Shown here piece after piece: positions 23,001 to 31,551 of a stretch of DNA of 64,000 nt. Under the pieces are notes generated by a model that worked only from the letters and a program-made list of their open reading frames with translations, ran no database searches and was not told the origin of the DNA. The first letter of the stretch is position 1. The number at the start of each line of letters is the position of its first letter. The DNA comes from Marisediminitalea lipolytica (GTDB lineage: Bacteria > Pseudomonadota > Gammaproteobacteria > Enterobacterales > Alteromonadaceae), in the NCBI RefSeq assembly GCF_001758465.1, contig NZ_MJIC01000015.1, forward strand, positions 248,001 to 312,000. The letters are read 5' to 3'. Made by a program: the position numbers and the translations under genes.

Positions 23001-25854
23001 TAAGAATAAACTTCAGTCCGGCGGCTGAGATAGCCATTTTATAGATTAGCTCTGCCCAGGATTCAGAGAACTCCCGGCCATTGATGCGATCCACATCCAG
23101 CGGTACATAGATAGTTGCGCCCGGCGTTACGGTTAAGTTTTTCGGTTTGCCCAGCCAGGTCCAGCTGCTCTGTGATGAGCGGACTGACATCACCTCGCCG
23201 TTGGCCTGCACAATGTAAATATGTTCGATGGCAGCAAACTGTTTGGTGCCACCGCTTAAATTAACGTAATCAAAGGCCGCGCGGTCGCTACGGAAATGAT
23301 GGGATGAGGGTTGATAAACCTGCCCCACCACGCTGACTTCATCCTGCAAGGTGGGCACAATCAATCGATCGCCATTTTCCAGCACGATGTCATGGCGCTC
23401 ATCACAGCGACTGACCGCCGATTCCAGATCAATCACCATTCTGCCGACAGCCTGAGGACGGTCGAGGCCCTGCATCACTTTAAGAATATCCGTGGCGCCT
23501 TTGTTCACCGGCAGTTTCTGATCTTTTTGGTAGCCCGGCGATAAATGGACATCCACCAGTAAATCATCCAGTTGCTCAAATAGCTTATCCAGCGCCTGCT
23601 GCTCTTTTTGCTTTACGCTGTCACGCAGGAACACTGCGCCAAACAGATAGGCGTGCTCGGTAAAGCCCCCCGCACGCTGCACAACAGAACACAGCGTATC
23701 GTACTTACCCACCCGGTATTCGCCGGGATAAGCCACCTCGCCTTCAATACGGACTAATTTAGGTTGGCTGACCCAGTCCGGTTTAACGCGCAGGGTGAGG
23801 TGATCGTAGGGATGCACAATCATATTACTGTCGAGGCCATACTGGTCCGGCCCGGCCAGCGAAATGTTAAGCGTATCCGTAGTGGTTTGCTGCGAAGCCA
23901 GCAGTGCCTGGCGAGACAAGGTGGCAAACTCGCCAAAGGCTCTTTCGGTCATGCCGCCTCCGGCTGCAATGAGATCTTTAAGGCGCATGCCTGGTGTTAC
24001 CGGGTACACGCCGGCGTGCACGACCTCACCAGACAAAGTAACCACCGGCGACAATTCTCCGTAGCGGGTTTGCGCCCTTAATTGTGCGACATCATCAGCA
24101 ATAAGAGCGGCGCGGTTGGTTTGGCTGCCAAATAAGTACAGTTTATCGCCGGGTTGCAACAAGGGATTGTGATCGCCCTGCTCATCGGCCTGGGCCTTCT
24201 GCAGGTTAAGGCGAATAAAGCCGATGTGTTTACTAACCGGGTCGGTTCTTACCAGCAGACTGTACTGCATGTCTGTGCCCGGACGGAGCCCACCACCGGC
24301 CTTCACCAGATCCAGCAGCCGTTTATCATGTTCCAACGGGTAAGTACCCGGATGATCGATGTGCCCTTTAAGCTCAAAGGTACTGGCCAGTTGTGAGCCG
24401 CTTTGCTGGCGGGTTATTTTAGTCAGCGTTGGCTGGACCAGCTTCTGTCTGGCGCTTTGGGTATCGAAGATCACCAGTTGGTCTCTGGGCTCAAGCGGCA
24501 TATCCTGCTGGCTCCCCGGCTTTGACAACGCGTCTCCCAGGGCAAAGTAGCGCACGGAAATACGTTTGGTTTTACGGTCCTCCCGTTGGATCATGGCTAC
24601 CGTAAAGTCGGTGCTGTGACGCAGCATTGAGACGTTGTTAATCACGCTGGAAACACGCATGCCCGGGCGCCACTGGTAGCCGCCGGGATGCATCACATGG
24701 CCGGACAACACCACCACGTCGGCCATGCGTTTCAGCGCCGGGAACACCCGTACGACATCGCCATTGCGAACAGGCAACGTTGCCATTGCATCCTGTTTGC
24801 CGATGGTCAGCAGAGTCCGCTGAGCGTCGGCAGTAATCCGTTCGATGTGAGATTTTGCGATATCGGCAGTGGGCAGCAATCCACCGGTCAGGGCGACAAT
24901 GTCGGCCACGGTTTGTTCTGCTTTTAGTTCGTAAATGGCCGGGCGATGCACCTCGCCTGCAATGCTAACTGTTGGGCCAATGGGCGGCACAAAGATGACA
25001 TCGCCCTGACGAAGGTAAATATTGTCCTCATCCATGCCCCTGAGCAGCACATTGTAGATATCCATGCGTGCGACCACCTGGTTGTGACGACGCACCTGAA
25101 TATCCCGCAGGGAGCCGGTACGCTTTACGCCACCGGTGGTGATCAGCGTGTTTAACAGCGAGGATAAGCCACTTACGGTATACATACCCGGCCGACTTAC
25201 ATCCCCTACCATCAGAATCTGAATGGTGTGCAGGTCTGCCAGAGTAATAACGGTTTTAACACCTATACGCATTTTGGTGATGGTTTGCTGCAGGGTAAGT
25301 TTGGCTTCTTCAAAGGTCAGCCCGGCCACCTGAATATCGCCAATTTCGGGGATCAGCAGGCGTCCCTCGCGGGTAACAACCAAGCGGTATTCCACATCAG
25401 AGGGCCCGTATATTTGCAGCACAAAGGTATCGCCGGGACCAATAATATAGTCCGGCGGTACTGGTATTCCCTCTACCGGGGCAAAGGTAGTGGGGGTAAC
25501 AGCAAAAATGTCGTAGCCAAACTGACTCAGCTCAGACTGCACAACCTGTTGCTGAATTTGCTCTTCCAGCGTGATGGGCTCCAGTGTTTCTGAAACCGCT
25601 TTTTCGAGCTCCGAAGGCATGTCGGGAAGCAGGGTTAACGGGTTAGGCTGATTAATGGCCACTGCCGGTTCAGCTAAGGGTTCATCAAGCCCCTGGCTAG
25701 CGGCTTTTACGGCATTCTGGCGTTGTACGTCTTCTGGCCATAACACGCCAATACGCGGATCATTGGCTGCTACTTTTGCTGGCAGCAGTGCAAAAGTAAG
25801 CAGTAACAGCCAGCACAGGCCCCGGCTGACAGGATAATGTGAGGTCGTGTGCAT
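22993..25854 (-). CDS. Large Wza-like polysaccharide export protein with multiple SLBB repeats
   Basis: 953 residues with a signal peptide (WLLLLTFALLPAKVAA, cleavage near 30). A Poly_export domain begins near 130 (PPDYIIGPGDTFVLQIYGPS). About seven SLBB-like units follow, recognisable by repeated G-x-V-x-x-P-G-x-Y cores: VGDVSRPGMY, AGEVHRPAIY, SGHVMHPGGY, KGHIDHPGTY, SGEVVHAGVY, EGEVAYPGEY and VGQVYQPSSH. Classic Wza has about 380 residues and two or three such units. It is predicted to form the periplasmic/outer-membrane channel; no lipobox is seen. The start overlaps the preceding stop (TAATG at 25852-25856). Confidence 0.93.
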   Translation of the reverse strand: MHTTSHYPVSRGLCWLLLLTFALLPAKVAANDPRIGVLWPEDVQRQNAVKAASQGLDEPLAEPAVAINQPNPLTLLPDMPSELEKAVSETLEPITLEEQIQQQVVQSELSQFGYDIFAVTPTTFAPVEGIPVPPDYIIGPGDTFVLQIYGPSDVEYRLVVTREGRLLIPEIGDIQVAGLTFEEAKLTLQQTITKMRIGVKTVITLADLHTIQILMVGDVSRPGMYTVSGLSSLLNTLITTGGVKRTGSLRDIQVRRHNQVVARMDIYNVLLRGMDEDNIYLRQGDVIFVPPIGPTVSIAGEVHRPAIYELKAEQTVADIVALTGGLLPTADIAKSHIERITADAQRTLLTIGKQDAMATLPVRNGDVVRVFPALKRMADVVVLSGHVMHPGGYQWRPGMRVSSVINNVSMLRHSTDFTVAMIQREDRKTKRISVRYFALGDALSKPGSQQDMPLEPRDQLVIFDTQSARQKLVQPTLTKITRQQSGSQLASTFELKGHIDHPGTYPLEHDKRLLDLVKAGGGLRPGTDMQYSLLVRTDPVSKHIGFIRLNLQKAQADEQGDHNPLLQPGDKLYLFGSQTNRAALIADDVAQLRAQTRYGELSPVVTLSGEVVHAGVYPVTPGMRLKDLIAAGGGMTERAFGEFATLSRQALLASQQTTTDTLNISLAGPDQYGLDSNMIVHPYDHLTLRVKPDWVSQPKLVRIEGEVAYPGEYRVGKYDTLCSVVQRAGGFTEHAYLFGAVFLRDSVKQKEQQALDKLFEQLDDLLVDVHLSPGYQKDQKLPVNKGATDILKVMQGLDRPQAVGRMVIDLESAVSRCDERHDIVLENGDRLIVPTLQDEVSVVGQVYQPSSHHFRSDRAAFDYVNLSGGTKQFAAIEHIYIVQANGEVMSVRSSQSSWTWLGKPKNLTVTPGATIYVPLDVDRINGREFSESWAELIYKMAISAAGLKFILND

Positions 25855-26795
25855 TAGTGGCTCCGTCCTGAAGTGAACTGATAACAGCCCTGGGAATTAA
25901 CGATACGGCCTGGCAGAGAGTCAGGGCACTGATCAACAAAATCGTAGATTCCGTCGTTGTCGGTATCCGCCGGGAAGGAATACATCATGCGTTCAACAAA
26001 ATAGGCCATTTCAGCCGGTTGCGCGATCCACTCGGCCGAAACCGAAAAGCCACAGTCTTCGGCGTTATCAAAGCGTGAGCGGGAGTGCCTGGCACCGATG
26101 CCAATCATATAAACGCAAACGCCTTGATGGATCGCCATACGCTTTTTAAACATGTTAAGCGCGCGTATTGAGTGCACATTAATTTGTTGCCATGGGGCGA
26201 TAATTAACAGTGTCAGTGGCTCACTGAACTGCCATGGATTTGCGGTCAGAATATCCAGTGATTCTGCCAGCTGACCCTGCCCCAATGATGGCAGATGATC
26301 TCGCTTTTCCAGTTTTAAATCGAGTTCATGCAGGTCAAATCGTGGTGACACCTGAGCCAGGTTTTGCTGCCCGGCGGTAAACTGCAAATCCGACAGGCTG
26401 TAACGGGCGGATTGGCCAATCTCGAAAACGCTGGTTTGCAAGGGTAAATCAGGGGTGCTGTGAACAAACCGGTGCAGGGCTTCGTAGGCGGGCAAAAAAT
26501 AAGGCGAGTAGTGCTCAGGCGCCTGCTCGTCCAGACTGGTGTCAATTAACACCAGCAGATTGCTCACTTTTACCTGCAATTGCTGTTTGTCGGCTTTGGT
26601 TTGCAGGCGGATTGGGGTAAATACATCGTGAACCCGGGTAAAAGTGGCTGTTGCATAATCCTCAAACCGGGCTTCGCTGTCGTGTTTTGGCGCGTTAATG
26701 ACATACTCATGAGAGGCACAGCCACACAGCAGCAACAGTGCAATCCAGAACGGTAAAAAGCGCAGACTCAACAGTATGGGGATACGGCTATTCAT
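25854..26795 (-). CDS. Lipoprotein with vWA-like domain and a C-terminal thrombospondin type 3 motif
   Basis: 313 residues from ATG 26795, which has GAGGAG just upstream and gives a lipoprotein signal ending LLCGC (Cys26). The ATG at 26840 would hide it. The mature part has vWA-like features (LLVLIDTS near residue 85 and VYMIGIGARH near 250) and ends with DTDNDGIYDFVDQCPDS, the Ca-binding linker usually placed before an OmpA-type peptidoglycan domain. No OmpA domain follows. It overlaps its upstream neighbour by 8 bases. Probably an envelope accessory factor for EPS export. Confidence 0.8.
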   Translation of the reverse strand: MNSRIPILLSLRFLPFWIALLLLCGCASHEYVINAPKHDSEARFEDYATATFTRVHDVFTPIRLQTKADKQQLQVKVSNLLVLIDTSLDEQAPEHYSPYFLPAYEALHRFVHSTPDLPLQTSVFEIGQSARYSLSDLQFTAGQQNLAQVSPRFDLHELDLKLEKRDHLPSLGQGQLAESLDILTANPWQFSEPLTLLIIAPWQQINVHSIRALNMFKKRMAIHQGVCVYMIGIGARHSRSRFDNAEDCGFSVSAEWIAQPAEMAYFVERMMYSFPADTDNDGIYDFVDQCPDSLPGRIVNSQGCYQFTSGRSH

Positions 26796-27231
26796 CAACC
26801 ACTCCTCGTGGGAGTAAATCCATGAGGTGGAAGTTCTCAAAAATATCGATGCCTAATTCGCGTTTAAGCCAGTACAGGGTAATGAACACGGCAAGCCACA
26901 GCAGGCAGATTAACAGGCTTAACAGCAAAAATGACATGAGCGGGGCAAGCTGGATATTACCGCTCTGATTGCGGCGCATTTCGAGTAACCGGGTTTTCTT
27001 ACGCCGGTCACGGCCAACCAGAAAAACCACATAATAGCGGGCCAGAAACAGCGGTACGGTAAACCGGCAGTCGACTTTATGGTGAGAGCCAGACTGGGTG
27101 GCAAAGATTGCTTCACGAATACCGTTGAGCTGACGGTTAGTCAGGCTTTCGCGGATCTCAGGAGCCAGCCGACTTATGGTGTAGTCAGCAAAAATGCGGC
27201 TTGATTCGTTTCTGCCAGCGCTGTTTTTCAT
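26788..27231 (-). CDS. Small EPS-locus protein with one C-terminal membrane helix
   Basis: 147 residues. The N-terminal 100 residues are soluble and basic, with HHKVDCRFTVPLFLARYYVV and FLVGRDRRKKTR; a similar pattern (HPVDIR-like plus a GRERR-like basic stretch) is known to me from small proteins of exopolysaccharide clusters, but the memory is not exact. A single strong helix (FLLLSLLICLLWLAVFITLY, about 108-128) follows. It sits between the REC-PP2C gene (ATGA overlap) and the vWA lipoprotein gene, so it may couple regulation to the export machine. Function unknown. Confidence 0.75.
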   Translation of the reverse strand: MKNSAGRNESSRIFADYTISRLAPEIRESLTNRQLNGIREAIFATQSGSHHKVDCRFTVPLFLARYYVVFLVGRDRRKKTRLLEMRRNQSGNIQLAPLMSFLLLSLLICLLWLAVFITLYWLKRELGIDIFENFHLMDLLPRGVVDE

Positions 27232-28484
27232 TGCCCGGCCTCCCGCATTTGAATGGCCAGCATAGACATGTCATCGAGCTGAGTATGGTGCTCAGTCCAG
27301 TTTTCCACTTCGTTGTAGCAATAGGCGATGGCCTGGTCTAACGGCAGCGACGCGGTGGCGCTAAGTAGCGCATACAGGCGCTGCTGCTGACACCGGCTGT
27401 TGTCGATATCCAGCTCAACAAAGCCGTCAGAAAATACCAGTAAGCGCTGTCCGGGTTTGAGTGTAAAGGCATATTCTTCAAAGGTGGCATTATCAATCAG
27501 GCCGACCGGGAAGCCGCCGTGACCGGGCTCGGTGCAGTGTCCGTCGGTATCACAAATCACTGGCGAAGGACTACCAGCCTGACAAAACACACCATCGCCG
27601 GTATTTATGTTAAGTACGCCATAAATCATGGTGAAGTACTGTGAGGTGGAGAGCGGATCAAAAAATTGGGTATTAAGTGCACTGGCAACTTCGCCCGGCG
27701 AACGCAGTTGCTGGTTTTGATACAGCAGCGATTGCTGGTCATCGTGGCGTACCAGGGTTTTTGATAACAGAAACGCGTTAAGTGCCGCAGAAACGCCATG
27801 GCCGACCACATCTATGAGGTAAAATGCCAAATGGGCATCGTCGAGCATAAAGTGATTGAGCACATCACCGCCGAGGGTATTGGCCGGTTTCAACTGGCCA
27901 TATACCTCAACGCTTTTGCCGTAAACATTAATACTGTCTGGCAAATCAGCCATCAGTACTCTGGCGGCCAGTGTCAGTTCTTGTTTGTTCTGCTCTACCA
28001 GTTTATGTTGCTGATGCAGGTGGCGAACCAGAATAAGGTTTTGTTCAAGCAATTTACGCTGCAATTTAGCTACGCGTGAGCCGGCATGAACCCTGACCCG
28101 CAACTCGTCATAGTGAAAAGGTTTGGTTAAGAAGTCATCGGCACCGGATTCGATACCACGGATAAGGTCATTGGTTTCCTGCCGGCCAGTAATCAAAATA
28201 ATGTAAGGCTTGTTTTCAAATCGCGTGGCAATGCGTTGGCAAAGTTCTGGCCCCGTCATTTCAGGCATCATCCAATCGCTGAGTACCATGTCAAAGGGGC
28301 GGCACGAGAGCTGCTCTAAGGCTTGTTTGCCATTCTCAGCTTCCCATATCCGATAATCCAGCTTTTCCAGCATGGCTTTTAACAGGCTACGATCAGCGGC
28401 GTTGTCGTCTACTAACAATACCTCACCACAGTCCTGGCGACATTGACTGCGCATGGCCTCTGGTTGTGGGGAATGTAGTTTCAT
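27228..28484 (-). CDS. Response regulator with PP2C/SpoIIE-type serine phosphatase output
   Basis: 418 residues. The receiver domain (about 18-135) has Asp70 in LSDWMMPEMTG and the conserved Lys in FLTKPFHY. A coiled linker (about 140-170) leads to a PP2C-type phosphatase (about 185-415) with NTLGGDVLNHF, LIDVVGHGVSAALNAF and RLLVFSDGFVE, all metal ligands present. It should dephosphorylate a STAS protein when its receiver is switched; the STAS protein at 11638 is the obvious target. Start at ATG 28484, five bases after AGAGG; GTG 28490 is less likely. First gene of the right EPS operon, under a sigma54 promoter. Resembles SypE of V. fischeri but lacks its RsbW-like kinase domain. Confidence 0.93.
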   Translation of the reverse strand: MKLHSPQPEAMRSQCRQDCGEVLLVDDNAADRSLLKAMLEKLDYRIWEAENGKQALEQLSCRPFDMVLSDWMMPEMTGPELCQRIATRFENKPYIILITGRQETNDLIRGIESGADDFLTKPFHYDELRVRVHAGSRVAKLQRKLLEQNLILVRHLHQQHKLVEQNKQELTLAARVLMADLPDSINVYGKSVEVYGQLKPANTLGGDVLNHFMLDDAHLAFYLIDVVGHGVSAALNAFLLSKTLVRHDDQQSLLYQNQQLRSPGEVASALNTQFFDPLSTSQYFTMIYGVLNINTGDGVFCQAGSPSPVICDTDGHCTEPGHGGFPVGLIDNATFEEYAFTLKPGQRLLVFSDGFVELDIDNSRCQQQRLYALLSATASLPLDQAIAYCYNEVENWTEHHTQLDDMSMLAIQMREAGQ

Positions 28485-28526
28485 AAGCACCTCTGACTTA
28501 ATTGCGATATTACTGTTTTAGTGTTG

Positions 28527-28543
28527 AGCAAGTTAGGTGCCAA
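28527..28543 (-). promoter_or_regulatory. Sigma54 promoter of the right EPS operon
   Basis: Minus strand TTGGCACCTAACTTGCT (28543-28527): perfect TTGGCAC and TTGCT elements with GG-N10-GC spacing. Transcription would start near 28515, about 30 bases before the REC-PP2C start. Confidence 0.8.
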
Positions 28544-28669
28544 ATCGCAGGTTGGGTAATTTTGTAGCTAAAGTTGGTGATTTTGCGGCTAAAATTGTAG
28601 AACGTGATGGATATGCTGTTTTTTACCTATCCATTAGTCTGAGTTTGGCGAAATGATCAAGAACCGAGC

Positions 28670-28684
28670 TTTGCAAATTGCAAA
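28670..28684. promoter_or_regulatory. Inverted repeat between the divergent REC-PP2C and sigma54-regulator genes
   Basis: TTTGCAA (28670-28676), A, TTGCAAA (28678-28684). It lies about 142 bp upstream of the sigma54 site at 28527-28543 and shares TTTGCAA with the palindrome at 14311-14340. Candidate enhancer or autoregulatory site for the regulator gene starting 69 bases away. Confidence 0.5.
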
Positions 28685-28752
28685 TTTCGACTACGTTTAA
28701 AAAGCCACTACGGTGTTTTGGCGGCTGAATTCAGGAAATCGGGAGAGAGAAC

Positions 28753-30147
28753 ATGCCAGTTTTAGCAAAGGAAAAGGTGCTAATCGTTGAAGATTCCACC
28801 TCGCTTAATATTTTGTACCAGCAATATTTACGCAATGAAAACGTCGAGCTGCTGACAGCCGGAAATGGCGCGGAGGCCAGATTCCTGGTGACTAAACACC
28901 AGCCAGCGCTGGTACTTTTGGATCTCGGTTTGCCCGATATTGACGGTATGGAACTGCTGGAGTGGATTAAGCAGGGGACGCCACAGATAGAAGTGGTAAT
29001 TATCACTTCGCAAAATGCAATTGATACCGTGGTAGAAGTCATGCGCCTGGGGGCAATGGATTTTATCGAAAAGCCTTTCGACGGTAAGCGACTGATCACC
29101 ACGGTTAAGAATGCGCTTAAACAAATCGCCCTGAGCCAACAGGTGGAAACATTACAAAAAACCTATGCGCGTAGCGAGTACCAGGGTTTTATTGGCAGCA
29201 GTCTGGCAATGCAGGCCATATACAAAATTATTGAAGCGGCGGCACCCAGTCGCGCCACTGTATTTATAACGGGTGAAAGTGGCTCAGGCAAAGAGGTTTG
29301 CGCCCGGGCTATTCACGAACAAAGCCCACGAAAAAATGCGCCTTTTATTGCGTTAAACTGCGGCGCTATTCCGCGGGAGTTAATGGAAAGTGAGATCTTT
29401 GGTCACATCAAAGGGGCTTTTACCGGTGCTCAGAAATCCCGGGAGGGCGTGGCAGCGCAGGCTAATGGTGGCACGCTGTTTCTTGATGAAATAGCCGAAA
29501 TGGATATGGACCTGCAAACAAAGTTACTGCGCTTTTTGCAAACCGGGAAATTTCAACCGGTAGGCAGTGATAAAGAGATCAGTGTGGATATACGGTTTGT
29601 GTGCGCCACGAATAAAAAACCGCTGGATGAGGTAAAAGCCGGTCGCTTTCGCGAAGACCTTTACTACCGGCTGCAGGTTATTCCTATCCACTTGCCCAGA
29701 CTAGCCGAACGTGGCACCGACACGCTGGCAATCGCTGACTATTTTCTTAAGCAATTTGCAGCCGAAGAAAATAAAGATTTCACTAGTTTAAGTGACAAAG
29801 TGCAGCAACTGTTTCTGCAATATGACTGGCCAGGCAACGTGCGGCAATTACAGAACGTGATCCAGAATATCGTGGTATTGCATAATGCAACGCAGGTAGA
29901 AATAGAGCATCTTCCCCACCCGCTGAACACCGTTTCAGTGGCTGACAATAGCAGTATCAGGGCGCCAGATATACCTCAGGTGCCCGTGGCAGCGGTATCG
30001 CCGATGGTGATAAAACCGCTTGCCGTTACCGAAAGAGAAGCCATAGAAGCGGCAATTGCATTTTGCGACGGGAATATCCCCCAGGCTGCGCAATTACTGG
30101 AAGTGAGCCCGTCGACTATTTATCGCAAAAAAGTATCCTGGGAGTGA
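28753..30147 (+). CDS. Sigma54-dependent response regulator (NtrC/SypG-type)
   Basis: 464 residues. Receiver domain with Asp57 in LLDLGLPDIDG and Lys in FIEKPFDG. AAA+ domain with Walker A GESGSGKE (from 174), the sigma54-contacting GAFTGA (221-226) and Walker B GGTLFLDEIAEMD. C-terminal Fis-type helix-turn-helix EREAIEAAIAF through STIYRKK. All parts needed to open sigma54 promoters are present. Five candidate sigma54 promoters surround it in the EPS locus, so it is the likely local activator. The hybrid kinase at 7155 is a plausible donor. ATG start has GGGAGAGAG upstream. Layout and context resemble SypG of the V. fischeri syp locus; orthology is inferred. Confidence 0.95.
   Translation: MPVLAKEKVLIVEDSTSLNILYQQYLRNENVELLTAGNGAEARFLVTKHQPALVLLDLGLPDIDGMELLEWIKQGTPQIEVVIITSQNAIDTVVEVMRLGAMDFIEKPFDGKRLITTVKNALKQIALSQQVETLQKTYARSEYQGFIGSSLAMQAIYKIIEAAAPSRATVFITGESGSGKEVCARAIHEQSPRKNAPFIALNCGAIPRELMESEIFGHIKGAFTGAQKSREGVAAQANGGTLFLDEIAEMDMDLQTKLLRFLQTGKFQPVGSDKEISVDIRFVCATNKKPLDEVKAGRFREDLYYRLQVIPIHLPRLAERGTDTLAIADYFLKQFAAEENKDFTSLSDKVQQLFLQYDWPGNVRQLQNVIQNIVVLHNATQVEIEHLPHPLNTVSVADNSSIRAPDIPQVPVAAVSPMVIKPLAVTEREAIEAAIAFCDGNIPQAAQLLEVSPSTIYRKKVSWE
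30052..30068 (+). promoter_or_regulatory. Possible intragenic enhancer-like site near the end of the sigma54-regulator gene
   Basis: GCAATTGCATTTTGCGA differs from the left half of the 14311 palindrome by one missing base over its first 15. It is about 133 bp upstream of the sigma54 site at 30185-30201 but lies in coding sequence, so chance is a real possibility. Confidence 0.3.
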
Positions 30148-30184
30148 TTTTTATAACCCACTGAATTAATTTTTGTTTTTTTGA

Positions 30185-30201
30185 TTGGCGCATAGTTTGC
30201 A
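30185..30201 (+). promoter_or_regulatory. Sigma54 promoter of the diguanylate cyclase gene
   Basis: TTGGCGCATAGTTTGCA: -24 TTGGC and -12 TTTGCA with exact GG-N10-GC spacing. Transcription would start near 30212, about 40 bases before the GTG start. Confidence 0.72.
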
Positions 30202-30253
30202 GAATTGAATTCATCCATCAGGAAAGCACAACGTAGTAGCAGTGGGAGTTCGG

Positions 30254-31237
30254 GTGAATTTTAAAACAGAGTGCGAGAATCCTTTAACAACTATTCAGAG
30301 TAAGATTTCCTTCTCTGATCCGCTAAATGTATTAGTTGTAGATGATTCAGCGACAGAGCGTGCATTACTCAGTGCCATATTAGAGCGATTCGGTGTAAAA
30401 GTAATCGAAGCGGAGGGGGCTGATTCTGCGCTGCAATGTTTGCAGACCCCTAAGCTTAATATCGACCTGATTCTCATGGACATTCAGATGCCCGATATCA
30501 GTGGTTATCAGCTTGCAGCGCAAATTCGCAAGATGGAATCGGAAAGTTTTCTGGAGTGGCATCCGATCATTTTTCTAAGCGGTCAGCACGACCCTCAAAG
30601 CATTGCCATGGGTATTGAATGCGGGGCGGATGATTACCTGACAAAACCTGTCGACAGTATTACCTTGCTGGCAAAAATGCGCGCGATGACCCGCATAGCT
30701 GAGATGCGAAGGCGACTGGTCAAAACCCAGGAAACCCTTAGCCGTCAGGCCCATTTTGATGAATTAACGGGAATTGCTAATCGCAGGCACATATTTAATT
30801 TATTAGAAAACGAGATAAGTCGATGCCGGCGTTACAACTACGCGATGTCGATAGCCTATTTTGATATCGACTTTTTTAAGCGAATCAATGACAACTTTGG
30901 TCATAATGCCGGGGATAAGGTACTACAAAGGATATGCAGTGTAGTGGAGATGGAGCTAAGAAAAGTGGACATGCTGGGGCGAATAGGTGGCGAGGAATTT
31001 TGTATCATCCTGCCTGAATGCCAGCTGCAAAATGCATCAGGGATTATTGACCGATTGCGGGAATCCATCGCTAACATCAACTTTGACACAGATATTCTTA
31101 ACCGTAATGTGACGGCCAGCTTTGGTGTGACCCATTTACGTAAAAACGACAACCTGAGCAACCTGATTTCGCGCGCCGACGAACTGCTTTACGAAGCTAA
31201 AAATGGCGGAAGAAATTGCGTGGTCAGCAGAGAATAA
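30254..31237 (+). CDS. Response-regulator diguanylate cyclase (REC-GGDEF)
   Basis: 327 residues, cytoplasmic. Receiver domain with Asp76 in LMDIQMPDISG and Lys in YLTKPVDS; GGDEF domain with active-site GGEEF at 245-249 and the product-inhibition I-site RKVD five residues before it. It should make cyclic di-GMP in a phosphorylation-dependent way, and c-di-GMP commonly promotes EPS production. Start placed at GTG 30254, five bases after GGGAG (30244-30248); the GTG at 30242 is upstream of that ribosome site. It has its own sigma54 promoter, which would tie second-messenger synthesis to the EPS circuit. Confidence 0.93.
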   Translation: MNFKTECENPLTTIQSKISFSDPLNVLVVDDSATERALLSAILERFGVKVIEAEGADSALQCLQTPKLNIDLILMDIQMPDISGYQLAAQIRKMESESFLEWHPIIFLSGQHDPQSIAMGIECGADDYLTKPVDSITLLAKMRAMTRIAEMRRRLVKTQETLSRQAHFDELTGIANRRHIFNLLENEISRCRRYNYAMSIAYFDIDFFKRINDNFGHNAGDKVLQRICSVVEMELRKVDMLGRIGGEEFCIILPECQLQNASGIIDRLRESIANINFDTDILNRNVTASFGVTHLRKNDNLSNLISRADELLYEAKNGGRNCVVSRE

Positions 31238-31551
31238 CGGTGACAGATGGCTGTTACATGGTTACCGGTAGTTGTGTTTAGTTACTGATAAAAGCCAGGT
31301 ATGAGTACAGAGAGTGTCAAAAAACTCCCGAAACACATAAAAATTATTTATAAGAAGTAAAAGTTTTATGCGAAATGCCGATAATACCTGTAGCTGATTG
31401 GCGACAAAATTGAAATTGTTGTTTATAATAAATGCAAATCGCGATTGTTATCTATACTAAAGACCCATAGTGGTACAAACGGTTCTCGGGTATTGTAATC
31501 AAAATGTAAATTTTTTGAACGAATTCATCTTGTTGCTGACTAACAGTAGTA
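31238..31551. other. Intergenic region, 314 bases, AT-rich
   Basis: Between the diguanylate cyclase and a small membrane-protein gene. No ORF with support, no strong terminator hairpin. One sigma70-like promoter is visible at 31401-31429; otherwise nothing recognised. Confidence 0.6.
31401..31429 (+). promoter_or_regulatory. Candidate sigma70 promoter upstream of the small membrane protein
   Basis: GCGACA (31401-31406), 17-base spacer, TATAAT (31424-31429). The -10 is perfect, the -35 matches four of six. Confidence 0.4.

Noticed and set aside
29009..29022. Copy of the GCAAAATGCAATTG word inside the sigma54 regulator gene
   Set aside because: Coding sequence (part of SQNAID), no promoter near it, likely chance.
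7155..31237. Considered exosortase/PEP-CTERM type EPS cluster
   Set aside because: No exosortase-like protein and no PEP-CTERM tail was found in any product.
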